The notes under the pieces were generated by a model, which did not search any database, was not told the DNA's origin, and saw nothing but the letters and a program-made list of their open reading frames with translations. A stretch of DNA of 64,000 bases, taken from NCBI RefSeq assembly GCF_036669915.1, contig NC_089312.1:25397791-25461790 (forward strand), in the 5' to 3' direction. Below, piece by piece: positions 1 to 13,500 of the stretch. Origin of the DNA: Pocillopora verrucosa (taxonomy: Eukaryota; Cnidaria; Anthozoa; Scleractinia; Pocilloporidae). The position numbers were made by a program, and so were the translations under genes. The number at the start of each line of letters is the position of its first letter. The stretch's first letter is position 1.

Positions 1-403
1 AAAACCAATGGTACCTTGGTCACAGGCTTTTTCCCGCGCTTGTGCTTGTCTGAACTTTGAGTTCTCAATGGCTTAATATTTTCCTTGGCCCTGATTGACC
101 GCTTTGGTTACCTTGGTTTGGCTTTTACATCATTCAATCGAAAAGTGCCGTAAGGCATTTACATGTACATACAATTCACTTGCTGGGAAGCAGAGCTGAC
201 CTTATTTAAGCGTCAAAGCATTCTATAATAATGGTGACCTTGCTAAATTGCCACACCAAGAAAAATTATTCTTAACTGTAACACCCAGCTCATCCAACAT
301 AAAATTTAAGTTACATGTTCAAACGTTTATTGGTGTTTCGATCAAAATAACAGCTATTCATTGATCTGCTCTAATAACTTTACTGGATGATTTTCTTTCC
401 AAG
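1..403 (+). other. Intron sequence upstream of first visible EML exon
   Basis: No coding exon seen. A pyrimidine-rich stretch ending TTTTCTTTCCAAG at 391-403 is the acceptor of the first visible EML exon. The rest is presumed intron. Confidence 0.6.
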
Positions 404-3400
404 GACCGAACCCTGAAGTACTAACACTACGTGGCCGCAATATCTACCTATACCCCCCTGATGAGTACGTTGGCATGGACACATCATCACAACCCCCTGA
501 GGAAAAGCTGCAGCTGGAGTGGGTGTAAGTTATCGACTTCGTCTTCCTTTTCGTCTGTATTAATTTAGTTTTATATACAAGCTGAAAGAATTTTAATAAA
601 TAGGTTTAGCCAAGCCTAAAGCGGACCTCCAGTTAGTTCATTTTCCAGCCGTTTACTCTCTTAAAATTTCTTAGCACTGGCTGTCGAATCGAGTTTATTC
701 AAGGAGATTTAGGGAACAGCTGTCCCGTAATTGACGGGTCTGGAACCAAGGGACGATATTCTCACAACTTGCAAGGTGAAATCAAAACCCGAATAACCAT
801 TAAAGCTAATTAGAGAAAAATTAACGTCACAAGGAACTAAAAGGAAGTAATGTTGAGTACCTTTACGGGTAATCGGCCTCATTATCGTGTGCTTTCTTTC
901 CACAACGCACGTGATACATGCCAAAATGCACGTGATACGTACATGCAGCCTTGCTGCTCCGGTTCCGCTAAAGAAATTGGTTAAATAAATCTTTTTTTGG
1001 TTTCGGTTTTCAGCTATGGTTACCGCGGCAGAGACTGCAGGAACAATCTTTTTGTGCTAAGCACAGGAGAACTCATTTTCTTCACTGCAGCTGTGGTTGT
1101 GTTGTATGACGTACCCAACCATAAGCAGCGGCACTACACAGAACATACGGATGACGTAAAGAGGTAATCGTCTTTTAATTAAGTAGTTCCTTGGCGAATA
1201 GTATTATTCACGTTCCTGTACATTTATCCATATGTAGCAGTGCCCAGGTGAGTTACTGATTCACAATAAATACAAGCTAAAAGGCAATGCGGTAGCATAA
1301 GCGACTCGGACTATTTTCTACTTCCCCCTGGACGGAATGCAGTATGCCAGGTTCACTGTAGCATCTCGTCTGATTTCCTGTTGGTTTGCAGTCACTCAGT
1401 CACTTATTTTTAACCTGATCCCGTTTGTTCAAAAGGCGATCTTGGATCAAAAGTTAATCTTGGGTTTGATTTCTCTTCTTTAAAAGCCTCCTTTTTTGCA
1501 GGGTCTCGTCTTTGTGAAAAGCAAAACTGAACGTAATTAGTTTTAAGGCCAATACACAATTTACTTTAACCCAAGGGTAGCGTAATTGTGTTTTGAACGA
1601 CGCAGTTATGGTAGGGGCACCCCGGTGAAGTTCTTCTTTCACCTCCCAATAAACGATTGGAAGTTCTTCCTTCTTTCGGCGATACATAAAGGACAATATT
1701 TGTTTATTAAATACCTTCGATGACTTGAGATTCGCAATTCCAATGGAAATGTAAAGCGGGTATCAGGAAAGAAACAGACTTGCCGCGAAATTTGTCAACT
1801 TTTAATGATTGTACCAATAACATGTTAATCATAGTTTGTGTGTCCACCCCGATGGAGTTACAATTGCTACAGGACAAGTCAAAGGACATGGTGATGACGC
1901 CAGGGTAAGTGTAACCGATCAACGTACATCTTCTCCTGCTCAATCCCCGTACATGGCATTTTTTCAAAGTTTTGAGAATTGAGTTTATTGATCAGTTCCT
2001 ATGCACGGTTATCAGTCTAAAAATTAGTTTTATTTTAACTTTCGTTTTTTTTCTAATCAATTTATAGTCGCATATCAGAATTTGGGATTCCAACTCTTTA
2101 GAAACAATCTGCGTTATTGGATTGGATTATTTCAAAGACGCCGTCTTCGCTCTTGCATTCTCCAATAAGGTGAGCAATCTACGGGTTATCAGATATTTTT
2201 CGCGTGTCTCCGTTATTTGCTGTGCTCATAATCACATGCTTGAAGGCCGCCTCTACCGCCGCAGCCTGGGTTCTATTCCCAGACCTGACACCACCTGCTG
2301 GTTAAGTTTGCTGTTTGTCCCAGCCCTTCGTGAGCGGTTTCTTTTCCTGGTTCTCCTGGTTTTTTTCTCTCCACAGAAAACTAGCTTGCCCAATTCCAAT
2401 TCCAATTGTACTCAGCGGACGTAGAGCCTAATGGCCACTTAAATCTTACTTTGAAGTACTATTCATTTCTTCATCTCTTTATTTATTTTTTTCCTTCTAT
2501 TTGATCGATGCAGTAACGCTACGTTTCTACTTTCATTTCATCAGAGAAGCCAAGGAGAGTATCTTGCATCAGTAGAAGATAATGAATATCACACTGTGAC
2601 CGTTTGGGACTGGAAACGAAAGAGAAAAATTACCTCTGCCAGGGTATGATAACAGAAAAAAAGAGAAGTTTGTATGTTTGGTTTCATTCAAACGTACGTT
2701 ACCGTCCGCCCAGGGATGTTAGTAGGACGATCGGTACATTAATATTCCTAATCAAGGACCTCTTTATGTTTGCCGTCTCTTATAGTAACAGCTCATAGAC
2801 AATAAAAAAAAACACGAAAACAGAAAAACCAACAAAAATGAGCAACAAACAAAAACGAAAACAGAAATTTAAAACAGTTAAGAGAGTTTGGAATGCAGGC
2901 ACTGTCTACAAAGCTCCTTCGATTGTTTGTCAAATAAGGTGCCACGAGAAAACTAGATGAATTTGAAACTGCTGAACATTTAAATAAACCACTTTCTTTG
3001 GATCACAGGGTAACATGGACCAAGTTTTAGCAGTGAGTTTCTCTCCGTTCGAGAGCCATCAGTTTGTGACGTGCGGTAAACAACACGTGTCATTCTGGGA
3101 ATTGGAAGAAAACAAACTGAAGCAAGCGCGAGGAAGAATGAGTGTAAGTCAACTGTTGAACTCAATGATTTTCCCCTTGATGAAAGGTACACGAGAGGTT
3201 TAACGATACTTGTTTGAAGGAGTTCGTTTGGAAATATTTCGAAAGATGTTTTATCTGGAGTGTTGCTCGTTCCTTTCTAGCGGCACACGCATGTGCCTCT
3301 GTGTCTAACTATTTGCCTGCTTGTTTTTCTGATTCTCGATTTGTTTATCTATCGTTCTATCTGTCACTGTCGCTCTATATTGTAGCCTGCAAACATCTTA

Positions 3401-6400
3401 CACGTATCGGCTATTTTGCATTTTATCCGAAGACAATGCTTTCTAGCTTTTGAGCTTCTAAGGCTAGCCAATTATAAACAGGGATGAAAAGACTCGTCTG
3501 ATTACTCCAAATAGCGCTGATGATACTCTGTTTTTATGTCAATATATCAGAAAAACCGCCGACCAAAGTACGTGTCATGCATCGCTTTCTCCACAAACGG
3601 TGACGTCATTACAGGAGATACAGATGGCGCCATAAGCGTTTGGCCTGAGGGTTTGTGTTGAAAGAAATTATTCCTAATTAACTACCAATGAAGGGGTATC
3701 ATAAGGATAATTCACAGCCTTTTAGAGGGATCAGGTTAATTTTATTATGACGCAACCAAAATCCTCCCCTCCCCTTCCCCCCTTAGGCCATAAATAATTA
3801 GCGGTCCCTAATAATACATGTTGGCCTTGGCAGAGGTGACAAGTCGTAGTTCTCAACGGATTGCAGTTTCAAAATTATTTCATGAGTAATTTAATTTTGC
3901 TCTTATGAGGGTCGAGGACTGAGCTGCAATTTCGAGAGAAGGATTAAATGGCCGATACAATGTAGCACAAGTCAAAGATGATATTTTTTAATGTTGCAAT
4001 CATATTTCAACAGAATCTAACCAAGTTGCTGAGGAGCTTGGAGTAAGGAACGCTCATTCTGTAAGTATGGACTGTGGAATGAAGCGTGCTTCAAACAGAA
4101 CTTTTCGGTGATTTGATATTTTCCTTGTTTCTAGGGCTCCGTCTACGCCTTGCTCGTTCTACCAAACGGTGTCATACTTTCAGGGGGAGGTGGCGAGTCG
4201 ACCGTGAGAGCCTGGAGTAGAACACCAAGATTGGTCCCGACAAATGTCGAGCTTAAGGTTGGTAGGGAAGATGATGAAGTCAAGTTTTCATGGGTGTTGC
4301 GATCTTCTGTAGAGAGGATAGACTATCACAAGTTTTCCCCTATCACCATTTCTTGTAATATCTTACAGTTCTCTATTGCCCACTTGTAATTTTAAGAGGA
4401 GACGCATTGCAAATGTTCACTTTTCGCGTCTTCTGTTGAATTTTATAAAGACTGTTATGACTGTTTACTGATTTCTTTCGGTAGATGCCTCTGGAAGTGA
4501 GCGGAGTGCGTTGCCTTGCCTTAGAGACTGCGGAAACTCACAAACTCTACATCGGCACAGTGGACAACAACATCTGGTGTACATCACTCAATTCAAGCTT
4601 AGAATCGCCTCTCGTAGGCGCTGGTGGCAGACTTGTCAAAATTATGGAGGTTGGTGATAAAGAATCTTAATGGTGTAAATCGCACTACAAAGGTGTCAGC
4701 GGGCTCAATCGACTACATGCTGATATTCACTTAAGATTGTTAACGCTGGAGCTGGAGTATGTTTGATCGGTTCAGCTGGTTAGGTTGTGAAATTGCACCA
4801 AGTTAAAATCATCATTATTGTCACTATCGTCATCGTTATCGCTATTGTTGTCGTCATCGTCATCGTCATCATCATCGTCTTCATCGTTATCGTCGCCATC
4901 TTTACTGTTGTCGTCATCATCATCGTTACTGTAGTCGTCATCGTTATCGTTAGTATCATCGATATCGTTATGGTCTCTTGTTGTGTTGTCGTCTTCATTG
5001 TTATTGTTTTTCATTTCGTTGTTGCTATCGCTTCATTTAAGTAATAAAATTGTCGTTATCGTCATCATCGTCGTGATAGTCATCGTTACCTCTATCGTTA
5101 TTGTGGTTGTCATCGTTATTGTTATCGTAATCATTATTGTTCTCATAATCATCAATATTATTATTAATGCTATCAATCTGTTTTATAGGGGCATTGTCAA
5201 GATTTAAGAGGACTAGCTACTCATCCCAGCTCTCCATTATTTGTCACGGCCGGAAGTGATAAGATATTACGATTGTGGAATGCCGCTGAACGTCGGGTCA
5301 TGTGGTCAAACAACAAATTGGTGAGTGCATGAGAAAGTCTATCGTTGTATTTTAATCCATATTTTTAAAAATCAAGAAAGTTTTTATTTTTAAGGTAAAG
5401 AGCTAAAAGTTATTCACTTTTGTATATGTGAAACCCAAATAATTCCTTTTCTGAACTGAGTCGCATTTAGAAGCATTTAAAAGGAATATGAGAGGTAATT
5501 ATAAGAACGGACATGAAGCCCACAAGGCAAGTTATTTTATGATAGTTTCTTACAGAATGCTCGCTTATAATGAAGTTTCCAAACTTTTTTTCCTCAGACT
5601 TCAGAGATGCGAGCGGCAGCTTTTCATCCTGACGGCTGCTCCATTGCTGTTGGCTTCAAGGCAGGAGGGTGAGTAAGCACAAGACATAGTTAGTATGGAA
5701 AATAGTATTTAAAAGCGCAAAACAAAGAGCAAAAACAAAGATAAAAAAAACGGTATTGTGGTTTATGTTGGAAGTTTCGTGACCGTGCGTATCTTTGCAA
5801 GTTGTTGTGTCACATATTGTTAATGATTTTTTTACTGGGATATTGGCCAGTTAGTTCGTCATGATTGGACGACTATTTTGAAACATTTTGCCAGGTCCAA
5901 AAAAAGCTAGCAACAATCTGTAACTCAAGAATTCCCTTAAATTACTGAACCTGAGGGTTATCAATTTCATCAAAATGTCATCCTAATGGTGCAACTTTTT
6001 GTGTCACTTTTCAGGTGGATGTTGATAAACTCGTCAACTGGAGATACTATTTTTATTCGCAAATCTGAACCTCCTGAGAAAATATCAGAAATTCAATTTT
6101 CTCCAGGTAAAGTGCGAGCAAGCAACTTTGAGTCCACTACACAAAATGATAATTTTCACCTTTTTTGGTCGAGACTAGTACCTAAATTTGTGTGTGTTTT
6201 ATCACTAGATGGAAGTCATGTAGCTCTTGGTTGTCATGACAATGACGTCTACATCTATGAACTGCGAACTGAGGGAAGGTCTGTGTCTCTCAAGGCTCGT
6301 TGTAAGGTAAAGACTTGAGGATTTGTTTGTCTTTTGTTTGTAGTTTTGCGTGACTTCTGATGCTTACCCACAGCCCAACCGATAAAATTACGGACCCGAG

Positions 6401-6792
6401 GGACGGCAGCTCGCAAGTTTTTAGTGCATCTATAAGTATTTGTTGTTAAGCACTCTTCATTAACAGAATGAAACATGGTTATATGAACCGGTTATATATT
6501 TTACCGGTGATAGGAAATATGAACTTTCAACTGCGTGAAATTAAGAATCAAAATCGACCACTCCGTGTTTTTCTAGTTAAAGTGATCAGAGTTTTTGTTT
6601 CCCTTTCATTCACAAGTTAATGTTGTCATTGTCACAGGGTCACACAAGCTCAGTTAGTCACCTGGACTGGTCCACAGATGGAGAAAAACTTCAAAGTACC
6701 TCAAGGGATTATGAATTGCTTTTTTGTAAGGATTGCTGTTGATTCACAATTTATTACTTTAAAAGAGTGAAACTAACTTTTGAATGAATGAA

Positions 6793-6837
<45 letters not shown>

Positions 6838-8443
6838 TATAGCAGGTAATTTAGTGTTAACAACTGGGTTGAAAACGTAAATTAGCCACCGTAAAGAGTA
6901 AAAAAGCTGACGTTTCGAGCGTTAGCCCTTCGTCAGAGCTATCGCTCTGACGAAGTTTCGAGCGTTAGCCCATCGCTCTGACGAAGGGCTAACGCTCGAA
7001 ACGTCAGCTTTTTTACTCTTTACGGTGGCTAATTTACGTTTTCAACCCAGTTGTTAACACTAAATTACCTGCTAACTTTTGAATGATTTAATTAAATTCA
7101 TTTTGAATTATTATTATTACCATACACATCACCACAGTGACCTCCGTTACCTTTGCAGCCACTATTGTTGTTACTGCTACTATTACCCATCCATTACTGT
7201 TACTTTTACTGTCATCGTTACCGTTATCGATACCGTGATCGTCAACGTTATTAATACCATTATCGTTAACGATACCGTTATCGTCATGGCTATTGTTAGT
7301 TATTGATATCGTTACCGTTATCGATACCGTAATCGTTACTGTTATTAATGCGGTTATCGTTATCGATACCGTTATCGTTGTCGTTGCCGTTATTGGTAGT
7401 TATTAATATCGTTACCGTTATCGATATTGTTACCTTATCCTCTGCCATTACGTTCCTATCACCATAACCATCGCTACCGTTATTGCAAATGAAACTATCG
7501 TCATCAATGTTGGCAATTTTTTCCAACCAGAAGTGAAATTTGTTTGCTAACATGATTACTCCATAGTATGTCAAAGTGATACTCAGCTAAACAATTTTTT
7601 TCGCTGTCAGGGGAGCCTCTTCAAGGAGAGCAAATAACCCAGACGGAGAGCATGCGCAACACAGAGTGGGCCTCGCACAACTGTGTCCTGGGTTACACTG
7701 TTATTGGTAAGTAGCATGTTCGCAATGTGGTTTTCGCGTGCAATGAGTTTAGCAGTAAACGTCGTCGGCAGAACTTCTTAGGATACCCTCATTATTAACT
7801 GGCGTTTGCTGCTGTAAACGATATGAAACCCTCCTATTTCACGTTGGAAAGTGGTAGATTACTTGCTTGATTTAGAGAATCGCATAACTCTCGGGTATTA
7901 TATATACAGATAAAACCGGTGGCGTTCCCTTTAAGTCACCGTCGATATCTGACAAAACAATCGCACTGGGCGACGCAAAAACAAGAAACACCGTGTCTAG
8001 CTTTAATGATCACTGTGTCTATTGACCCGTACAGGAATTTGGCCGGACGGGGCAGACGGAACTGATGTGAACTCTGTGGATCGCTCTAGTGGAAAGCATT
8101 TGATAGCTACGGGGGATGACTTTGGCAATGTTAATCTGTACAGATATCCTTGTGTCAGTAAGAAGGTAAGAGCTCGATTAAGTTCATTTTTTCGGCACCC
8201 TTCTCATCACTTTTCGCTTGCTAAAAGGGGAAAGAAGATTGCTTGTATTCTGTTATTAAATCTGTTGATTTTCCATTTTGTTTTAATTACTTGTTTTCTT
8301 ATGTATAGGCTGAGCCAAGAATTTTTCAAGGTCACAGTGCGCATGTCATGAATGTACGATTCCTTCACGATGACACCCGACTAATCTCCGTTGGTGGTCG
8401 GGATGCGAGTACACTGCAGTGGAGGGTTGTGAAGTCTTCTTGA
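404..8443 (+). CDS. EML: EMAP-like WD-repeat protein (EML1-4 type), 5'-partial
   Basis: Microtubule-binding protein of the echinoderm-microtubule-associated-protein-like family. Eighteen exons read by eye, all GT-AG with phases that close: 404-524, 1014-1163, 1835-1904, 2068-2169, 2545-2643, 3009-3143, 3551-3650, 4014-4060, 4135-4257, 4485-4649, 5189-5320, 5598-5668, 6015-6106, 6209-6306, 6638-6725, 7611-7706, 8035-8165, 8309-8443 (stop TGA). They give 650 residues. The first two exons hold the HELP core (LRGRNIYLYPP, then YGYRGRDCRNNL) followed by VVVLYDV and QRHYTEHTDDVK; WD blades of the TAPE domain fill the rest (VRIWDS-type IRIWDS, VWDWK, VITGDTDGAISVW, LRLWNAA), ending with GIWPDGADGTDVN, ATGDDFG and LQWRV, as in EML1-4. 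The N-terminal coiled-coil region and start codon lie upstream of the window, so which vertebrate EML it matches cannot be settled. Converges on the aconitase gene. Confidence 0.93.
2225..2430 (+). repeat. Candidate tRNA-derived SINE fragment in EML intron 4
   Basis: Contains a B-box-like string GGGTTCTATTCCCAG (about 2268-2282) followed by a pyrimidine-rich body (TTTTCCTGGTTCTCCTGG) and an AATTCCAATTCCAATT tail. The arrangement resembles tRNA-derived SINEs. I cannot identify an A box with certainty and see no clear target duplication. Confidence 0.4.
4800..5170. repeat. Imperfect ATCGTC/ATCATC/GTTATC microsatellite in EML intron 10
   Basis: About 370 bp of degenerate trinucleotide/hexanucleotide repeats (TCATCG, TTATCG, TCGTCA). 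Because the period is a multiple of three, long open frames arise on both strands (Ile/Val-rich forward; Asp/Asn-rich or Thr/Met-rich reverse). These are repeat artefacts, not genes. Confidence 0.85.
6788..7071. mobile_element. Palindromic element, family A (copy A1), in EML intron 15
   Basis: Two 99-bp arms, 6841-6939 and about 6975-7073, are perfect reverse complements by eye. The loop repeats part of the arm (CGAGCGTTAGCCC, TCGCTCTGACGAAG). The insertion is flanked by the direct repeat CTAACTTTTGAATGA at 6773-6787 and 7072-7086. The same arm sequence (AAACTGTGGTGCTGCGTCGG.. CGTTTCGAGCGTTAGCCC) recurs at 12565-12745, 14235-14385, 32765-32910, 33021-33208, 54735-54995 and, badly decayed, near 43655-43760. 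Confidence 0.8.
7100..7500. repeat. GTTATCGTTATCGATACC-type low-complexity tract in EML intron 15
   Basis: Degenerate repeats of TTATCG/ATACCG/GTTACC over about 400 bp. The sequence class is close to the intron 10 tract of the same gene. Open frames through it on either strand are artefacts. Confidence 0.85.
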
Positions 8444-10583
8444 TCGTTTCAGAGTCTACGCAATGGAAAGGAAAGCGTTTGTTGGAGGTTCTTGTAAAAT
8501 GCATCGGAATGAGCGAAAGAACATTTAGGCCGGAAGCAAGCGTATTTATTCTTAAGCAATTTTGATAACGTAAGTTGTTTATGATTGAGCAAAAGGTTTC
8601 ATCAGTTTGCTATCAAACCAGAACAGAACGAAGTACACATAAAACAGCAACTGTCGCTGGTTTTCAATTAAGTTTACCGGGGGTATTTTATTTATCTCAT
8701 TAGTCTCATGTCGGTCTTTCAAAGCGAGAGATTAGAACGAGCTAGATCGGCGCCATTCGAAGGGGTCAGCTTAATGGCGGTCTTGGCGCGCCTCCTGCTT
8801 ATGACGACTGGAAACGAGTAAGGTCTTGTAGCAGTTTACTAGTAGTAAATCGCCGAGACTTTATCTCTTGCACTGCCACATCGGCATATTTTGGGTATTT
8901 CTTCCCGACGTTTTGGAGGGGAGAGAGATATTTCTAATGAGGCAGAGGACAGCAGGCAAGAGTAAGAGGAGGACAGCTAGTGTCTCGCCTTGCTCCCTCC
9001 CATCACTATACACCCAAACCAAACATGACCCCTAGCACGAGCTTCTTACGTGGTAATACACTCGCTCTGCATAATAAGACACCTGAAATTCAGCGATTTC
9101 AATCAGAGTAGTCAGATCGGCCTTTCTTTACGAGCTCGTGGCAGACTGAAACTAATCTCATCTTATCCCGCGGTATTTATCTTCCGTAGAAGTCTTATAA
9201 ATGTTTACGTATAGTATCATTCGTAATCCACGAGATAAATCGTTCGTCAGACTATAAGTTTTACATATATACTTCAGTACTTCTTGTATCCAAGGGAAGG
9301 TTTAATAAAACCTATGAAATCAAGGTGAATCACGCATTCATCATAAACAAATCAAAATGTATTTTAAGGTAGAAAACTTGGCTTTTTTTAAGAAAAGGCT
9401 TTTCAGTTCCAGGCGAGGTAGTTATGCGGAGAGGAAAAATAACGGAGGATTTGAACGGGTCGCGCTCTATTTACCATCGCACGCTTGGAAAAGGCTTATC
9501 TAAGTGATTCTCTGAGTATTTTGGGATAGTGCTAGAGCACGTCTCGATCAAATGTCACCAAACCCAACGAATCTCAAAGGCCAAGAGCATACTCCAAGGC
9601 GTTGATATAATGAGAACTCTTGAGGGAACTTCAGTTAAACCCCCCCCCCCCACTTCCGGTTGATCTCACGATATAACTTGAAATCGCTATCAATTGTCTC
9701 TTTAACTCCCAAGATCTGACTGTCGATTCTCCCTTCTAGCTACAAAACATTTCCTTGTGACTTGATTACGAGAATTAGGTGTTCAATTACGGTAATAAAT
9801 TGTACTTGATGAGTTTGAGTGTTCTCATTATCTGTTTGGTGTATAACGTATGGATATTATACGGAGAAGTTACATGGTAATCACTTTTGGGAGTTTAAGG
9901 CTGAAAGGTCTTCGCCAGATGATGAGAGCGAATGCGTAAGCGTCGCGAAATGCAGCATGCAGGTTGACTGCTATTCGTGCGTTTTGACGCGCTGTAATTG
10001 CTTCATTCCGGCCAACTTTTGTTGTTCTCGTGAGTCTGCTTTGATGTTTACCCTTCTTTTTCGGATGTTGGCGAGAAAACTAGGAGAACGACAAACGATA
10101 CAATTGTCGATACGATCAACAAAGCGAAAGAAACCACAAATATTTGATTACCTTTTTTCCTCCAATTTATTTTCAGATGAGCACTTTTTCAAATTCTTAA
10201 ATACAGAGTGGCCATCTCGGTGTGTGAAACAGCAAGACTAGCTTGCTTTCGCTAAACCTCGATACTTGAAAATTATTTTCCTTAATATTCGGGTTTCAAT
10301 AGTCACCTTTAACATAATTAAAAATAGAGTTAGCTACTCACTATAAAAATTGTAGCTCTCCTGATATTCTTCTTAAATAGTCAGGCTCAATTCATAAATT
10401 ATCTAAATATAATGTTATTGAAAAACTAAGACTCTTCTTCGACCGATTCGTTCGAAAAAAGGATAGAAACGCAAACGCCAATGATATCTGTTGTGTTCCG
10501 GCGTTCCCCGTGTTCGATGATTTCAATATTGTAGATCTCATATTTTCGCTAGATGTCATATGTCCCTAGATCCAGCTGTTTTC
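8444..10583. other. Convergent intergenic region between EML and ACO1
   Basis: Should hold both 3' UTRs. The first AATAAA after the EML stop is at about 9304-9309 on the plus strand. On the minus strand an AATAAA (TTTATT read on plus) lies near 10166-10171, some 415 bases past the aconitase stop. A family B palindrome occupies about 9697-9903, and a run of C is at about 9640-9650. No convincing gene is seen; the open frame at 9819-10241 begins inside the repeat and shows no recognisable domain. Confidence 0.6.
9697..9903. mobile_element. Palindromic MITE-like repeat, family B (copy B1)
   Basis: Starts CTTTAACTCCCAAGATCTGA and ends AATCACTTTTGGGAGTTTAAG; the ends are mutually inverted. Internal features shared by the family are GAATT(A/C)TCCC near the left end and a central GATTACGAGAATT/ATTCTCATTA pair. 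Confidence 0.6.
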
Positions 10584-13500
10584 TTAATGTAGCATGCTCC
10601 TTATCATGTAGTTCAGGATTCCTCCGTGTTTGAAGTACGTCAGTTCCACGTCCGTGTCGAAACGGACCTTAACATTGAAAGACCGGCCATCACTCAGCTG
10701 CAATGAATAAGACGTCATAGGTAAACCACTCGGTCAGTCAATCAATCAATCATTCAAACAGACGGTCATATAGACAGTCTGTTGGAAGTTTTTACCTGTC
10801 TTCCCTAGAAAAAAATAGGCCAAAGGAGCCCGCATTCTTCTGATTCAATTTTAAGACAAGCTAAAGCAACAGTCTACCTTTACTTCCAGTGTTTGGCCAG
10901 TCTTCAGCTCTTCCGGTACCACAATAGTGTAACTCTCCTTTCCAGTGAGTTCCAGACTCTCTGCGTTTTGACCGGGAAGATACTCCAGGGGCATAATACC
11001 CATTCCCACTAAATTGCTTCGATGAATTCGTTCAAAACTCTCTGATATCACCGCTTTAACACCCTGAACAGAACAGAGATAAACGAACAGTTAGTTAAAC
11101 TAAGTATTTAGCCTACAGTACATAAATCTAAAAACAGAGCTTGCAGGTCCATAAAACCTGGGTTCAGTTTTGCCCTATGTACCTGCATCCAAGGTCCCTT
11201 GGCCGCCCAGTCACGTGAAGATCCCGACCCATAGTCCTTGCCGGCCAGAATGATGAGTTGTCGTCCTTCTTGGTGGTATCGTTCAGCAGCATCAAAAACA
11301 TCCATCTGCAGAGTAAGAGCGATAGTAAATAAATAAAACCAACAACTCGATAATATCACAGCATAAATACACACAGTGAAAGACCAAGTACACGGTGCTA
11401 ACATAATCTCCTTTCAATTCCTCGGCGCAAGGCATAATTTTTATCATCGCTAACGCTTTAATATACGGCGAAATGAAACGAATCCTGCCTTCTTTCTTGG
11501 CTACCAAAGCGGTTTTCTAGCCTGCACGTGATTTCACCCTGTGTCCCGCTTTGAAAATGAACAGCCTCGTTCCCTCATTCTGTTAGGAGAGAGAAATATT
11601 AGCCCCCTCCTGAATTACTTCAAACACTCGGTTGGAAAATCGCTTTCAAAATGCCCGAGATTTTGCAAAAGGGACGTTGGGAAATCCTCGATTAACAACT
11701 TGTATAAAAACATGATCACTCAATCATGCAAGCAGCTAAAGGCAGACGACAAAATTTCAAGCTTTTTTCCTTAGCCGTGAAAGCCATAATGCTTATGTTT
11801 ACCATACCGTGTCCCCCGAAGGATTGTGGATAGTTTTAGGTGCAGCTTTACCAATGAACTTATTGACCAGTCTGATATTGGCAAATGTTCCACGCGCCAT
11901 TACAGCATCGTTTCCACGCCGAGAACCATACGAGTTGAACTCCCGAGGTGCAAGCCTGAAAACAGATGAAAGCCGAAGAATTTATTTAAAATGAGTTAGC
12001 CAGGCTACAGTACTGCAGCAAAAGCTTCAAATATGGCCGAGAGGGAGAGTCTTTTACAAGGAAGATCACCTTCACATACATTTAAATTATTTGACCAGTC
12101 GTGGATTGCTGCTCGACGTTACATAATCACTTAAAATGAGCTGGCCAGGTTTGTAAATAACCTTCAAATAGAGCAGACGTGGAGCCTTTCATGAGAAGGA
12201 TCACTGTCACATCATTTAAATTTCTTGACCAGAGAAAAGAGAGTTTAATTCGCCGATGAAAAAAACAAAACAAAACAAAACAAAAAGAGAGATTCGAAAA
12301 GAAGACAGAGTTCTTATCAAACTTACCCCTTGCTACCTAGATACCGAGCAGCAGGACTGGTGCGAGAGATGCTGCCCGCAGGTGAGATGTGGTCAGTGGT
12401 TACTGAGTCGCCCAAGTTCAACAGCACAGCAGCATCTGAAATGCTGACACGCTCTGGCAACTCCTTGGCCTGGAAGTAAAACACAAACACACACTGACTC
12501 ATTCTGGGGCCAATGATGGGAACTTTTCTGATCAAGTTCTACTTCCAACCAATAATTAGCATTAGTCTTTCGTCAGAGCCATTTACTTTGACGAAGGGCT
12601 GACGCTCGAAACGTCAGCTCTAGAAACTCTTTACAGTGGCAAATTGACATTATCAACTCAGTTGATAAAACCAAATTATCTTGTACTACCCCACCAGTTT
12701 CAGCACAACAGTTTCTTTAGAAACTTACCCTCTTTATTTCAGTATAATTTTTCAAGTGATCAAAGAGATTCGCGCTCTCCGATTGGTCAAGGATTGCATT
12801 ATATCTCGCTATAATCACATCGCATGAGATGATTATTGCAGGGCGCTAAATTTCAAAATGGCTGCCTTGCATTTTGTCAATGGTACCGAGGAAGAGAGAA
12901 ACGCTAAGTGTTCGGCTTTTTAAATGTAAGGTTCTTCAAATACTCACCATTGTTTCAAAGAAAGGTGGATGTTTGATATAGGTTGATTTCACATCCCATG
13001 GATACAGCATACTATCGGGTGCTTCCAGAGAGTTCCAACGAGGGTTACCGCTCTGAAACAGTATTTGAAAATTAATTTTGATCAAAGGAAAGAAAGTTCA
13101 CTGCGGGTCACAATTCTTGCTTTTCAGATGCATTAAACGCCAAAGCGTAATCCTAGCCTTTATCCTAAAAAGAAAAATCTATTTTTTAAACAAATTGGTT
13201 CTTGCTTTTAATGTGTCCGAACTAAGAAATTGGGCGGAGTAATACAGCAGTTATACAATGGAAGCAAGTTTTTGTGCCCTACTTACCGACACCTTGGAAT
13301 AGACTTCTTTGAACATAGCCGGTATAACATACTGTCTTTCAACCTCCTGTGAAAACGGGAAAGATCCATCAAATTCACGTAGCTTAGTACCTAACTTTAT
13401 GTCAGAAGAAGGCAAAGATCTCAATAAAGTAAAGCTACTCTTAAGAGTAGCCCAGGATATGAAGCTTGAATCTTACTGGAATATCATAAAGCTTTATAAT

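Noticed and set aside
4772..5207. Asp/Asn-rich, Thr/Met-rich and Ile/Val-rich ORFs on both strands
   Set aside because: Translation of an intronic microsatellite.
9819..10241. 140-codon ORF between EML and ACO1
   Set aside because: Starts inside a family B repeat, no domain, probable 3' UTR or intergenic sequence.
11292..11507. Possible extra ACO1 exon (71 codons)
   Set aside because: Not conserved in aconitases; exons 19 and 20 join in phase without it and encode a continuous domain.
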